28,488 nucleotides of DNA from JAZDFC01 sp043808235 (GCA_043808235.1 JAZDFC010000056.1:1-28488), one strand, 5' to 3'; shown: positions 1 to 9,068, counted from the stretch's first letter. The notes: a model not told the origin generated them from the sequence alone. Program-made: numbers and translations.

Positions 1-1305
1 GATCTTGTTCCAATCTTTATTTCCCGATTTTCTCTCAATTTCGAAACCGTAATTATCAACCTCAGTTGAAGTCAGCCATTCGAGTTTCACTTTTCTATCA
101 ATAACATCGGCTGAAAAAGAACTCAACTCAACCGGTAAAGGATTATCCTCCCCAACTCCTATCGCAAATTCACTGAAGTCGCTTATGTTGTTGAAAGATA
201 TTGTTCTTGCTGTATTGTCTCTCGAATCTTCGGTTGTTAGCTCCCAGGTTGCATCTAAAGCATCTGTCCTTTTCATTATTTTAACAGTTGAAGGATCAGA
301 AATGCCCGTGATGTTGCTGTAGTCAAAAATGATATTTGCCGTAACGCTTCCTCTTTCAAAGACACCCCATACGAGATTAGATCTTTTAGTGATTGATCCA
401 GGGAAAGTTTCGCCAGCACTAACCGGAACACCATCAACAGATCCAAATTGATATAGACCTAGGTTATCTGTATTACCTGGTGAAGAGGTGATTGTTATAT
501 TCTCAGTACCACCAATTGGACCAATCAATGTCGGAGTAGTAGTATTCAAACAGGTACCATTAATTCCTATCGGAATTGAAGAAGTATTCCAAGTCCCGCC
601 ATTTATTGTCCCATTATTAGTAGATTTAGAATCGTTTACAACAATTCCGCTTCCTTCATCGAATTTATAGTATGCTGATAAATGAGAATAGTATGGATGA
701 TCCGAAGTTATTGATTTATGCATCCAGTCTTTTATTGTAGACTCATTCAATGCAATACCTTCCCAAATTCTCACTTCATCAATTAAACCATCCCAATAAT
801 TCTGAAAGGTGGAATTGACTTTTTGAGCTCCTATTGTCAACGTATAAAAATTCCGCAAATCAGCCTCTAAATAGTCTCCAGTCCCGGCTAATGTACCATT
901 AACATATATTTTTGGATAATTATTATCTCTACTACAAACTACATGATACCACATACCGGTTTGTAACACTTCATTTAATAGTATTTTAGAATTTGATCCC
1001 GGGGCTGTTTCGTAAAGGAAATAAAATTTCCCGTAATTCAGCATCAATTGATAATTAATAAAATTAGAGCCACTTGATCCTTTTTCAATAATGTGCGAAT
1101 ATTGTCTATTGGTTGAATTTGTCTTTACCCATGCCTCGATTGTAAAGTTATCAGCAGCTGCGAAATCCAGATCATCATTATCTGCAACAGCAATAAAAGT
1201 ATTACTTCCATTATATTGAATCAAGGACCCTCCGCCTTGAGAAAAAATAAAACAATATTTAGCACTTAGACATAGTACAATTGTTAAAAGTCTGGGCCAT
1301 TTCAT
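1..1305 (-). CDS. LamG-domain secreted protein, 3' end outside window (partial)
   Basis: I translated this by hand. It is an open frame of 435 codons from an ATG at 1305 to the window edge with no stop, so the C-terminus is missing. Upstream of the ATG the strand reads CCGGAGTAGAAAT, a good ribosome binding site. Residues 1-23 are a signal peptide ending FSQ. Residues about 30-185 look like a LamG/concanavalin-A-like jelly roll, with the motifs FTIEAWVKT, GMWYHVVCSRD, IYVNGTLAG and YWDGLIDEVRIWEG. Residues about 388-435 read PLPVELSSFSA followed by KLEWLTSTEVDNYGFEIERK. That is the Fn3-like segment that usually precedes a T9SS sorting domain in Ignavibacteria and Bacteroidota, so a sorting domain probably lies just outside the window. 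It is likely an exported surface or adhesive protein; its ligand is unknown. It lies downstream of the kinase/regulator pair but is separated from it by a terminator. Confidence 0.85.
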   Translation of the reverse strand, partial: MKWPRLLTIVLCLSAKYCFIFSQGGGSLIQYNGSNTFIAVADNDDLDFAAADNFTIEAWVKTNSTNRQYSHIIEKGSSGSNFINYQLMLNYGKFYFLYETAPGSNSKILLNEVLQTGMWYHVVCSRDNNYPKIYVNGTLAGTGDYLEADLRNFYTLTIGAQKVNSTFQNYWDGLIDEVRIWEGIALNESTIKDWMHKSITSDHPYYSHLSAYYKFDEGSGIVVNDSKSTNNGTINGGTWNTSSIPIGINGTCLNTTTPTLIGPIGGTENITITSSPGNTDNLGLYQFGSVDGVPVSAGETFPGSITKRSNLVWGVFERGSVTANIIFDYSNITGISDPSTVKIMKRTDALDATWELTTEDSRDNTARTISFNNISDFSEFAIGVGEDNPLPVELSSFSADVIDRKVKLEWLTSTEVDNYGFEIERKSGNKDWNKI

Positions 1306-1420
1306 ATTTCTACTCCGGATTTATTTACCTGTTAATGAATACTGTTGTTTTCCTTTAGTTTATTCTAAATTGCTGAGGTGAGACTAGTTAATCAATAACA
1401 GAAACCTGTCAATTAAAAGA

Positions 1421-1439
1421 AGGGATTAAATTAATCCCT
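1421..1439 (-). terminator. Intrinsic terminator of the kinase/regulator operon
   Basis: AGGGATTAA at 1421-1429 is the exact reverse complement of 1431-1439. On the minus strand the hairpin is followed by TTCTTTTAATT, a U-rich tail. The stop codon of the response regulator lies inside the stem, so translation ends as the terminator forms. It separates the two-component operon from the LamG gene. Confidence 0.6.
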
Positions 1440-2055
1440 CTTTCAAGGCTTTGGCGACAGCCTGGGATTTTGAGTGGACATGGAGTTTTTCATAAATGTG
1501 TCTTAGGTGGTTCCATACTGTTTCGATGCTGATAAATAATTTTTCCGAAATGCCTTTCGCGTCGAATCCGTCAACAAGAAGTTGAAGCACTTCAAGTTCA
1601 CGTGCCGACAAATTAAATTCTTCCGATTGAACGGGAATATGCCTCTTAAATAAGTTTATCACTTTTAATGCAACACTTGCACTCATCGGACTTCCGCCCT
1701 CCGAACAGTCCAACAAAGAGGAAAGTAGCTGTGCCGGCGGAGTTTTCTTTAATAAATAACCATCGGCTCCGGCTAATATTGCTTTGATTATATTATCATT
1801 ATCATCCATTACAGTAAGCATTATTATTTTGAGGTCGGGGAATTTGTTTTTAATCAACGGAATTGATTCTATACCGGAAAGGCGCGGCAGGTTTATATCA
1901 AGAAGCAATAGAGCCTCGTTGCCTGTTAAATTTTCTATAGCATCCTCGGCATTATCAAAAGCTGCTATGCATTTAAAGCCGTTCGTCGCATTTAGTAAAT
2001 GCGAAAGTCCTAATCTAAAATCTGCGTGGTCTTCGACGATTGATACTTTGATCAT
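1426..2055 (-). CDS. NarL/FixJ-family response regulator (REC + LuxR-type HTH)
   Basis: This 209-aa protein has the usual length for the family. The receiver domain (about 1-120) has the acidic pair E8/D9, phospho-acceptor D53 in LLLLDINLPRLSG, T81 in IIMLTV and K103 in GYLLKKT. The C-terminal domain (about 145-209) is a GerE/LuxR-type DNA-binding helix-turn-helix: LSARELEVLQLLVDG, then GISEKLFISIETVWNHL. It should be phosphorylated by the kinase encoded 55 bp upstream on the same strand, with which it forms an operon. The HisKA_3 type of that kinase is the normal partner of NarL-type regulators. Its targets cannot be read from the sequence; the adjacent LamG gene and the T9SS-secreted genes are plausible but unproven. 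Confidence 0.95.
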   Translation of the reverse strand: MIKVSIVEDHADFRLGLSHLLNATNGFKCIAAFDNAEDAIENLTGNEALLLLDINLPRLSGIESIPLIKNKFPDLKIIMLTVMDDNDNIIKAILAGADGYLLKKTPPAQLLSSLLDCSEGGSPMSASVALKVINLFKRHIPVQSEEFNLSARELEVLQLLVDGFDAKGISEKLFISIETVWNHLRHIYEKLHVHSKSQAVAKALKEGLI

Positions 2056-2110
2056 TATTTTTTCTCTTTCTTAAAAATTGCCTTTATATAAGTGAGAAAC
2101 AATAACAGGT

Positions 2111-5100
2111 TTATGTCATATTAAATTTCAATAAAATTTTTGTGCCTTCTCCGCGTGCAGAGTCAATTGTCAAAATTCCGTTTATTTCTTTGGCTCGTTT
2201 TCGCATATTCACAAGCCCATTCCCTTTTTTACCGGGTGAAGTCACGTCAAATCCTATCCCGTTATCCTCGATAGTGATGCGGATCTCTTCCGCATGCTGA
2301 GTAATTTTCAAATTTGTCCGGGATGCTTCCGAGTATTTTAAAGCGTTCGTCAGCGCTTCCTTTATAAAAAGATACGCATTTTGTTTTTCGATATTCCCAA
2401 GTTTCTGGCCGGTGTTCTGCAGATTCGATTCAATGTTTAATTCAATTCCCCTGTGCCTGAAAAGAGAAATAAAATTATCACTAATTCTCGCGAGTATTTT
2501 TGTAATTAATTCTTCGGACGGGCGTATTGTCCATATCAGATCGGCGATGGTTTCAGTCGTATTGCTGATCAACCGCTCTATTTTACCGAATAAGTTCTCC
2601 GCATCTTCATTGTGATACTTAATCGATTTTTTCAGCAGTTCAAGGTATATGGAGATACTCCCGATTGTACCGGATAAATCATCGTGTAAATCCCTTGATA
2701 ATTTTTCACGGATCTGAATTTTCTCGAGATCGGAATGTTCTTTGATCAATTTCCTTTCATAGTAAAGATGGAACAGCATCAAAATTAATATAATACTTGA
2801 AAAGGGAAGGGCTCCCGACAAAAGAAAATGCTTATAACTTAATAGACTTAATTGAATATAGAAAATAAGAATAGAAATTGAACTTAGTATAAAAATAAAG
2901 AACATCGACCAGTTTAATTTTTTTCTGCCTCTGAACGCCGAAAATATTAGAATGCCGAGAAGCAGTATCCATTTAATTATTTCATAAAAAGTATGTGTGT
3001 CGAGAAATAAACGAGAAATAAAATTTTTAGATAGAATAAAATTCCGGGCGTAACCCTCAACATCCGGCGCTATAATGTGAGAACCTTTTTTAATGTGTTT
3101 TAATACTTTAGTGTCACCGGAAGGGAAAATTAATTTTATATCCACAAATTCATTATTTAATGTTGGTAAAATTCGTTTGAAATCGCTCATTGAAGCATAA
3201 CTTTCACCGCATGCCGCCTCGTAGAAGTAAATCATTTCTTTTTTATCGTTTAATTTCCCATCGGGGTAGACGAATATTTTTGTGCCGATTCCGTTTCTAT
3301 TGTTTATTATTCCATCAATTGTGATTTTGACGAAGTTGCCGCTGTTAAGCGTATTTTCAAAAATAGTACTTGCCGCGCCGATATAATTTGCAACATACAA
3401 ATCGGAATCGCCGTCGTTGTCAAAATCGATTATAGAAGTGCCGGTGCTGTAACCGCCGAGGTCCGCGACAAATTGAGAAGTAAAGTTTTGAAATTTTACG
3501 CCCTCGATATTCCTATAAAATACATTGCCTCCGACATTAGCAAGATATAAATCGCAGTATCCGTCAAGGTCAAAATCGCAGAAGGAAGCGCCGTAACTTT
3601 TCATCGAGTCGGTGCCGAGCCACTCATCCGTTTTGTCTTTAAAAATGCATTCCCCTTCATTTATGTATAGTCTGTTCGAGGTTCTTCGGTTTGTAACAAA
3701 AAGATCAAGATCGGCGTCGTTGTCGATATCGGCAAATATAACTGCGTTGCTTTTAGTATGCGGCTCTCCGCCAACTTTCGCTTCATCGGTAATCTCGGAA
3801 AAATATAATCTGCCTTTTTCTCTAAGCATGTTTTTATATAAAATGTTTTTACGCGACCAGTTAGCGACATAAAGGTCTATATCGCCGTCATTATCGATAT
3901 CAGCAAATGCGCAGCCTGTTCCGCCATCAATGGTTTTGAGGTTTGCCTCTTCGGTTACTTCACTGAAAACACCTGCTCCGTTATTCACGAACAAACGGTT
4001 TGTTGTGTATTCGTTTGTAATAAAAATATCCAGATCGCCGTCGTTATCGACATCGCCGAATGCAATGGAATTTGTTCTGTCGGTGGAATTACCTGCCGCG
4101 TTGCTGAATTCGGAATAATCGACGAAGGTTCCATCACCTAAATTTTTATATAGTTTGTTTTTAGCGTTTAGTACCGAAACATATAAATCATTATCACCGT
4201 CATTATCAATATCGCCCGCGCAGCATCCCAGATTAAGTTCTTCCTTTTCTTCGGTTATCCCTCTGTCCTCGGCTTCATCAATAAATTGGTTACTGCCTTT
4301 GTTAATATAAAGATGATCTTTTCCAAATAAGCTGCAAGTGAAAATATCCGATAGTCCGTCGCCGTTAAAATCAGCTGAAGCCACGCCGTATTCGTCGTCG
4401 GTTAATCGGATTTTTAAGTACAGGTCGATCTGTTTAAACCCTTTCCACCTGGATTCCGGGATCCTGTTCGTTTTGGGTGATAGTTTCAAAATCGTACCTT
4501 GATTTCCGACAATCCAGCCTAATGTATCCGACAATATTCTGATTTTATTCAGGTTGTAATTTACAGGGCAATTTTGCTGGGTCCATATTCCATCAAAGTA
4601 ATGCATTATCAATCCGTTATTCCCAACGGCGTAAATGTTATCCTCGTCAATTATCTCGAATGAATTTATCTGTGCTAGCCGTGTATCGGATGAATGGTAT
4701 GCGGGAATATTATTCTCAATGCGGTAAAGAAGAGTATCCTTGATAAAATATATTTTACCTTTGTGAATCATATGAACTCTCGAGTAATCTGTTTTCTCGA
4801 CTAGATAAAAACCGTTCTGATAATAATATATACCGGATGGTTTTGATACAATCCAGCATGTCGAATCCGAAACAGGAAAAAACTGATAAAATCGATGGGG
4901 ATGCGGAACATCAAGAAAAGTCCATTTCCCGTTTTTATAAACAGCGGTTTCTCCGATCCCGCCGATTAAGCCGTAGTTTGAATTTTTGAAATTTATTCCA
5001 TACACTCTGTTCGCAAGGGGATTAAAAATTTCTTTCCATGCTTTCCCATCGAAATGTAATAAATCACAATCCTGGTAATCGTTACCCAAAACGACAAATA

Positions 5101-5398
5101 CGGAATTTTTATGAGGAGCTGAGAATAATATCGGTTCTCCGGAAAAATTAGATTCAATTATTTTCCATCTTCCATCCTTATATTCGATCAGTTGTTTGCC
5201 GAGGGCGACACAATATCCGTCATGGAACACTTCAATATCAGTCAAGTCCGAATAGGTAGGCGATTCGATAATATTCCATTCATATTCTTTTTGGTTCTGA
5301 GAAAAGATTTCAGTAATGGTGATTAAAGGAAAGAATAAAATTATAATTCTAGAAAAGAAACGGTAAACATTCCTTATGATATTTCTTTTAGTCAACAC
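2111..5398 (-). CDS. Membrane sensor histidine kinase with extracytoplasmic FG-GAP/VCBS propeller and ASPIC/UnbV domain
   Basis: This is a 1095-aa protein starting at GTG, with GAGG eight bases upstream. Residues 1-33 are a signal peptide or anchor. Residues about 40-330 look like a propeller with YCF48-like pieces (IYAVGNNGLIMHYFDG, LGWIVGNQGTILKLS). Residues about 345-715 hold seven FG-GAP/VCBS repeats with DxDxDxxD calcium loops, for example DFNGDGLSDIF, DIDNDGDNDLYV and DVDNDGDLDIF. Residues about 715-785 resemble ASPIC/UnbV (NRNGIGTKIFVYPDG, IFPSGDTKVLKHI). Three membrane helices follow at about 807-880. The cytoplasmic part has HisKA_3 (RDLHDDLSGTIGSI, H905) and HATPase_c (N-box KEALTNALKYS with N1018; DNGIGF with D1045; GNGLVNMRKRA). 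It should sense an extracytoplasmic ligand through the propeller and phosphorylate the downstream regulator. The sensor fold resembles CRTAC1/VCBS secreted proteins rather than the reg_prop domains of Bacteroidota hybrid two-component sensors. Start and domain order are well supported; the ligand is unknown. Confidence 0.9.
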   Translation of the reverse strand: MLTKRNIIRNVYRFFSRIIILFFPLITITEIFSQNQKEYEWNIIESPTYSDLTDIEVFHDGYCVALGKQLIEYKDGRWKIIESNFSGEPILFSAPHKNSVFVVLGNDYQDCDLLHFDGKAWKEIFNPLANRVYGINFKNSNYGLIGGIGETAVYKNGKWTFLDVPHPHRFYQFFPVSDSTCWIVSKPSGIYYYQNGFYLVEKTDYSRVHMIHKGKIYFIKDTLLYRIENNIPAYHSSDTRLAQINSFEIIDEDNIYAVGNNGLIMHYFDGIWTQQNCPVNYNLNKIRILSDTLGWIVGNQGTILKLSPKTNRIPESRWKGFKQIDLYLKIRLTDDEYGVASADFNGDGLSDIFTCSLFGKDHLYINKGSNQFIDEAEDRGITEEKEELNLGCCAGDIDNDGDNDLYVSVLNAKNKLYKNLGDGTFVDYSEFSNAAGNSTDRTNSIAFGDVDNDGDLDIFITNEYTTNRLFVNNGAGVFSEVTEEANLKTIDGGTGCAFADIDNDGDIDLYVANWSRKNILYKNMLREKGRLYFSEITDEAKVGGEPHTKSNAVIFADIDNDADLDLFVTNRRTSNRLYINEGECIFKDKTDEWLGTDSMKSYGASFCDFDLDGYCDLYLANVGGNVFYRNIEGVKFQNFTSQFVADLGGYSTGTSIIDFDNDGDSDLYVANYIGAASTIFENTLNSGNFVKITIDGIINNRNGIGTKIFVYPDGKLNDKKEMIYFYEAACGESYASMSDFKRILPTLNNEFVDIKLIFPSGDTKVLKHIKKGSHIIAPDVEGYARNFILSKNFISRLFLDTHTFYEIIKWILLLGILIFSAFRGRKKLNWSMFFIFILSSISILIFYIQLSLLSYKHFLLSGALPFSSIILILMLFHLYYERKLIKEHSDLEKIQIREKLSRDLHDDLSGTIGSISIYLELLKKSIKYHNEDAENLFGKIERLISNTTETIADLIWTIRPSEELITKILARISDNFISLFRHRGIELNIESNLQNTGQKLGNIEKQNAYLFIKEALTNALKYSEASRTNLKITQHAEEIRITIEDNGIGFDVTSPGKKGNGLVNMRKRAKEINGILTIDSARGEGTKILLKFNMT

Positions 5399-5497
5399 CG
5401 ATTGATCCTCAGAGAAGTTGAGTCAATACAACCAGCAGAATTAAGAATATGTAAAAATATATATTCCTGTTTGAATTACTAACAAAATATTTCAGAG

Positions 5498-5530
5498 TAT
5501 AACTAAAAACCCGCCAAAAATTAGCGGGTT
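5498..5530 (-). terminator. Orphan intrinsic terminator, minus strand, upstream of the sensor kinase
   Basis: AACCCGC at 5508-5514 pairs perfectly with GCGGGTT at 5524-5530. On the minus strand the hairpin is followed directly by TTTTTAG. No minus-strand gene lies between here and 6051, so this could end a small RNA made from 5531-6051. It could also act as an attenuator about 100 nt ahead of the kinase start codon at 5398. Confidence 0.55.
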
Positions 5531-5577
5531 ACAAAAAGATCTTCTGCATGACCATTCATTATGTCATAAGTGATTAA

Positions 5578-5676
5578 AGGGCAGCTCTAAAAACTCAATA
5601 ATAATCTGCGAATATCCGTCTGATCTGTGTTTATATGTGTGCTATTTTTAAAATAAACGATTTTTAGAGCTGTCCT
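5578..5676. repeat. MITE-like or long-hairpin inverted repeat (16-bp arms)
   Basis: The arm AGGGCAGCTCTAAAAA (5578-5593) is matched by TTTTTAGAGCTGTCCT (5661-5676), its reverse complement with one mismatch that could be a G-U pair in RNA. A 67-nt spacer separates the arms. The size, about 99 bp, and the terminal arms suit a small non-autonomous element, although I see no convincing target-site duplication. A structured RNA leader or small RNA is the alternative. Confidence 0.5.
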
Positions 5677-6051
5677 AAAGAATTATCCGAAGATGAAGTG
5701 AGAGCGCAGCCCGAATCGAAGCCATCTGTAATTTAGAATTTTTTTTTGAGGCACTAATCCAATATTTGATGACGCTTTCGTTCTCCTTTCTGAAAAAATT
5801 ACAATATCCCCCTATATATGATTAAAATATTGCCTGAAAGACTATTTTGCTACTAGTAATAGTGAGATAGTCTGAAGGTTTAGAAAGGAAGGATGAACTA
5901 TCTTTTGACGAATTTTCTCGTTTATAAACAGAAATATTTATTTTGTCTCTAAATCGCTGGTTTCCCTTGAGAGTCGGGATTTTTTTAAATTATTTTGTTA
6001 TTATAAAGAGTGGTTTAATTTTATTGTTCTAATTTTACCGGATTTACCCCA

Positions 6052-9000
6052 ATGTTCGAAAAAGAGATACGTTTTATTTATGATTTTTATGTGAATAAGG
6101 TACGTAGTCTTGGTTCATATTTTACTTATACACAGCTTTTAACTTCCGAATTGCATCCGGCTATTCTACAATATATAACAGCCGAGATTGAGTTCCTTCT
6201 TTTTGAGGATCGGCAAAAGTTACTGAAAAATTCAGTGTTTGATTATAACAGTGATAGAGTTGTTCATTATTTCTCATTAATCGGCGACGAAATCAAAAAG
6301 AATAAAAGGTTCTCTTTGAATTATGTCTCCAAACTTATCCTCCATGCTGTGTCATTTAATATCAATTATTTAGTCCGGCCTAAATGGTCGTTATTGAAAT
6401 TTATTTTCGACGATACTACTCATAAAACCACAACGGAAATCAAGCAGATTCTGAATTATGTGTATTTCTATGACCATGTAAAAAGTGTTTTAATTGCTTA
6501 TTTGAACAAGAAAAAGATTTTGTCCTTCAACGAAACCGAGATGAAGGATTTATTAAACAAAATTGATAAATACGGTATAGAATCCTACCTCCCCGTCATT
6601 ATTGATACAGCTTTAAATTCGATGGGCGACTTTTTTAGTTCGGGATCGCTTCATAAAAGCAAAGTTCCGCTGCATGCTGTTAAATTGTTTCTTGAGGATA
6701 AAAATTTAACTCCGCACCTTGATAGAATTAAGCGTTCTTTCCCGGACGATGAAAGAATATTTTGTGAAATACGCGATCTCCGAAATATTCTCGGAACAGT
6801 TGAATATGATACTACCGAAATACTTCAGCTTACAATTGATGAAGAGCCTTACGTAGAGATTCCGGCGGTTGAAGATAAAGTACATGAAGTGGTAAAACCC
6901 AACCGGCAAACGCGAGAAATATTTGATGAGAAAATGAGGGAAGAATTTGAACCGGTAATTGAAGTTACAAAAAAAACAGAAGTTAAAAATTTACAAGAAG
7001 AAACAATAACTGAGACAGAGCCGCAACCGGTTGAAGAAACTATTATAAATGATGAGTTAGAATTTGATGATTGGTTGGAGTCGTTTGAGAAAGCGGATGA
7101 AGAAATAAAATCCGTCCCTGCTGAAAAAGAAATTCTTGAGCAGATTGAAGAAATTAAAGCGGAAGTAGTAGAAAAGGAAGTTGAGTCCCCCGAGCCAGCA
7201 GAAAATTTATTATTCGATCAGCCAACCGAAGAAAAACCACTTGTTGAAAATCCAATAACAATAGAGCATCAAAACGAATTAGGTGAGACGGAATTTTCAT
7301 TTGAAACTGATTCAATTCAAGCGGCAGCAGATATAGATTTAATTGAACCGGTAATCCCTCCGATAACGATAGATGTAAAGACTGATGAACCATTAGAAAA
7401 GAATGAAACTGAACCAAGTTCTGATGTTGAGGAAATAATAATAACGGGTGGATTAAAGGATATTGAGCCAGCTTTCGAAGATATTGCAAATGGAATGGAA
7501 ATCCCTTCAGCTATTGTTGAAACGGAATCCATGTCTGAGCCAATTATACCTTTGGAAGTGAATTTGCCGGAAGAAGATGAAATTGACCTATTCCATAATG
7601 TTGAAGTGGAGGACACAAAAATTGGAATCGATGAGAATTTTGTTACTCAAGAAGACGAACTAAATAGAATATTACACAAGGAGCTGCAGGAAGAAGAACC
7701 TCTTGATTCCGAAGAATTAGAAAATATTTCTTCAAATGATTTAAATGAAAAGGCTAACGAATCCGGTGCGGAATTATTAAGCGAAGTAGAGGAAATAATT
7801 GAGGAAAGAAAACTTACCGGTGAAGATTTAGCAAAAACTGAATCGCGCGAATTAATTTCCGAAGGAATTGTCGAAGAATTGCCGGGTGAAGAAATAAAAT
7901 CTCCGGTAGATGAACCTAAAGAAGAATCTACTGTTGATAATATGCGTTCCGAACAGAAAGAAACCTCTTTTGAAGAGATTCTGCAATTTGACGAAGACTT
8001 TGAAAAAGATAAAACTGAAAACACGGGAGTATCATTTGAGGAATTAGAAAAACAATTAGCAGATATAGATAAAATACTTGGCGAAGAAGAACCGATAGAA
8101 AGTTTAGAACGGGAAATAAAAACAGATAGCATTGCCGGGGAACCGATTTTCAAAGAGGAAAATTTAAATAATAATGATACTCCAATGGCAGATGAATTGA
8201 TTACCGATGAAACCGGGGATCTACTTCCCGAACCGGAAGAGGAAATTGTAATATCAGAACCGGAATCAAAGGATGTTGAAACAACAGCGGATGAAATAAT
8301 AGAGACGGAAAGAGAAGAAGAGCAAGAGTTTGATAATATTGAATATGAAACTTCAGCAAAAGAATACACGCTTGCAGAATTACTCGCCAAAGATCCGGAT
8401 GGGAAGCTTTTATTGAATATAGAAAAAGATTTATTGAAACCATCCGATATCCTTCCACCGGCAAAGATACAACAGAAAGTAGAATACTATAACGTGCCGA
8501 AGAAAAAAGCACCCCCTGTTGCACCGGTAGTTGAACAAGAAGAATTTATTGTTGAGGAAAAAGAAGAAGCGATCCCCCCTGAGAAAAAAATACCGGTATC
8601 GTCGTTTCCAATAATTCCAGAAGAACAAAAACCTATTGTAGTTGAGGAAAAAGTTGATATCGAAAGTGATGAACAACCGGAGGAAAAAGAGCTTCTTTTA
8701 TTCGAGCAATTGAAATCCGATCTTATTATTGATGACACAACCGATCTTCAAAAAAATGTAAACGAACCTCCATCACCCGAAACAAAAATTGAATTACCAA
8801 TAGAGATTGTAAAACAGACTTCGGCTGAAATCGATATCTCCGAACTACTTGAACACAAACACATGACAAAAATTCTCGAAGTTATTTTTGATTACGATAT
8901 GGAGGATTTTTCGAATGTCATTGATAAAGTATCGGATTGCAAATCGAAAGATGAAGCAATAAAAGTACTCGATGAATATTTTTCATCCCACCGAATAAGT

Positions 9001-9066
9001 ACTTCACTAAAAGAAGCGGAGATTTTTAAATCCGTCATTTCAGAATATTTTGATAAAAACAGGTAA
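6052..9066 (+). CDS. Long acidic, probably disordered protein of unknown function, coupled to obgE
   Basis: I do not recognise this 1004-aa protein. Three parts are visible. Residues 1 to about 255 are a mixed, helix-rich globular region with normal hydrophobic content (EIRFIYDFYVNKVRSLGSYF, KLILHAVSFNINYLVRP). Residues about 260-900 are extremely rich in Glu, Asp, Pro, Ile and Ser with irregular EEP/PVEE motifs and almost no Cys or Trp, so they are probably disordered. The last 75 or so residues are again compact and helical (DISELLEHKHMTKILEVIFD, FSNVIDKVSDCKSKDEAIKV). There is no signal peptide or membrane segment, so it should be cytoplasmic. No clear ribosome binding site precedes the ATG. 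Its stop is two bases before the obgE start, which suggests co-translation and perhaps a role near ribosome assembly or growth control. That role is inference only. Confidence 0.85.
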   Translation: MFEKEIRFIYDFYVNKVRSLGSYFTYTQLLTSELHPAILQYITAEIEFLLFEDRQKLLKNSVFDYNSDRVVHYFSLIGDEIKKNKRFSLNYVSKLILHAVSFNINYLVRPKWSLLKFIFDDTTHKTTTEIKQILNYVYFYDHVKSVLIAYLNKKKILSFNETEMKDLLNKIDKYGIESYLPVIIDTALNSMGDFFSSGSLHKSKVPLHAVKLFLEDKNLTPHLDRIKRSFPDDERIFCEIRDLRNILGTVEYDTTEILQLTIDEEPYVEIPAVEDKVHEVVKPNRQTREIFDEKMREEFEPVIEVTKKTEVKNLQEETITETEPQPVEETIINDELEFDDWLESFEKADEEIKSVPAEKEILEQIEEIKAEVVEKEVESPEPAENLLFDQPTEEKPLVENPITIEHQNELGETEFSFETDSIQAAADIDLIEPVIPPITIDVKTDEPLEKNETEPSSDVEEIIITGGLKDIEPAFEDIANGMEIPSAIVETESMSEPIIPLEVNLPEEDEIDLFHNVEVEDTKIGIDENFVTQEDELNRILHKELQEEEPLDSEELENISSNDLNEKANESGAELLSEVEEIIEERKLTGEDLAKTESRELISEGIVEELPGEEIKSPVDEPKEESTVDNMRSEQKETSFEEILQFDEDFEKDKTENTGVSFEELEKQLADIDKILGEEEPIESLEREIKTDSIAGEPIFKEENLNNNDTPMADELITDETGDLLPEPEEEIVISEPESKDVETTADEIIETEREEEQEFDNIEYETSAKEYTLAELLAKDPDGKLLLNIEKDLLKPSDILPPAKIQQKVEYYNVPKKKAPPVAPVVEQEEFIVEEKEEAIPPEKKIPVSSFPIIPEEQKPIVVEEKVDIESDEQPEEKELLLFEQLKSDLIIDDTTDLQKNVNEPPSPETKIELPIEIVKQTSAEIDISELLEHKHMTKILEVIFDYDMEDFSNVIDKVSDCKSKDEAIKVLDEYFSSHRISTSLKEAEIFKSVISEYFDKNR

Positions 9067-9068
9067 CC

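Larger units (their letters stand above)
5399..6051. other. Long intergenic region between the kinase and the acidic-protein operon
   Basis: I see no convincing gene in these 653 bases. The region holds the minus-strand terminator at 5498-5530, the long inverted repeat at 5578-5676, and a weaker 7-bp dyad (AGACTAT at 5839-5845, ATAGTCT at 5867-5873). It presumably also contains divergent promoters for the kinase (minus) and the 6052 gene (plus), but I could not pin down a promoter. The stretch 5606-5630 has the flavour of intergenic filler repeats (ATCTGCGAATATCCGTCTG). Confidence 0.5.

Noticed and set aside
5893..5952. 19-codon plus-strand frame (MNYLLTNFLVYKQKYLFCL) preceded by AAGGAAGG
   Set aside because: The ribosome binding site is too close to the ATG, the peptide has no recognisable feature, and chance explains it; kept only as a weak leader-peptide possibility.
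7647..8390. 247-aa serine-rich open frame on the minus strand
   Set aside because: It is the antisense shadow of the Glu/Asp-rich region of the 6052 gene: GAA and GAT codons read backwards give Ser and Phe codons. The other minus-strand frames in 7154-8738 have the same cause.
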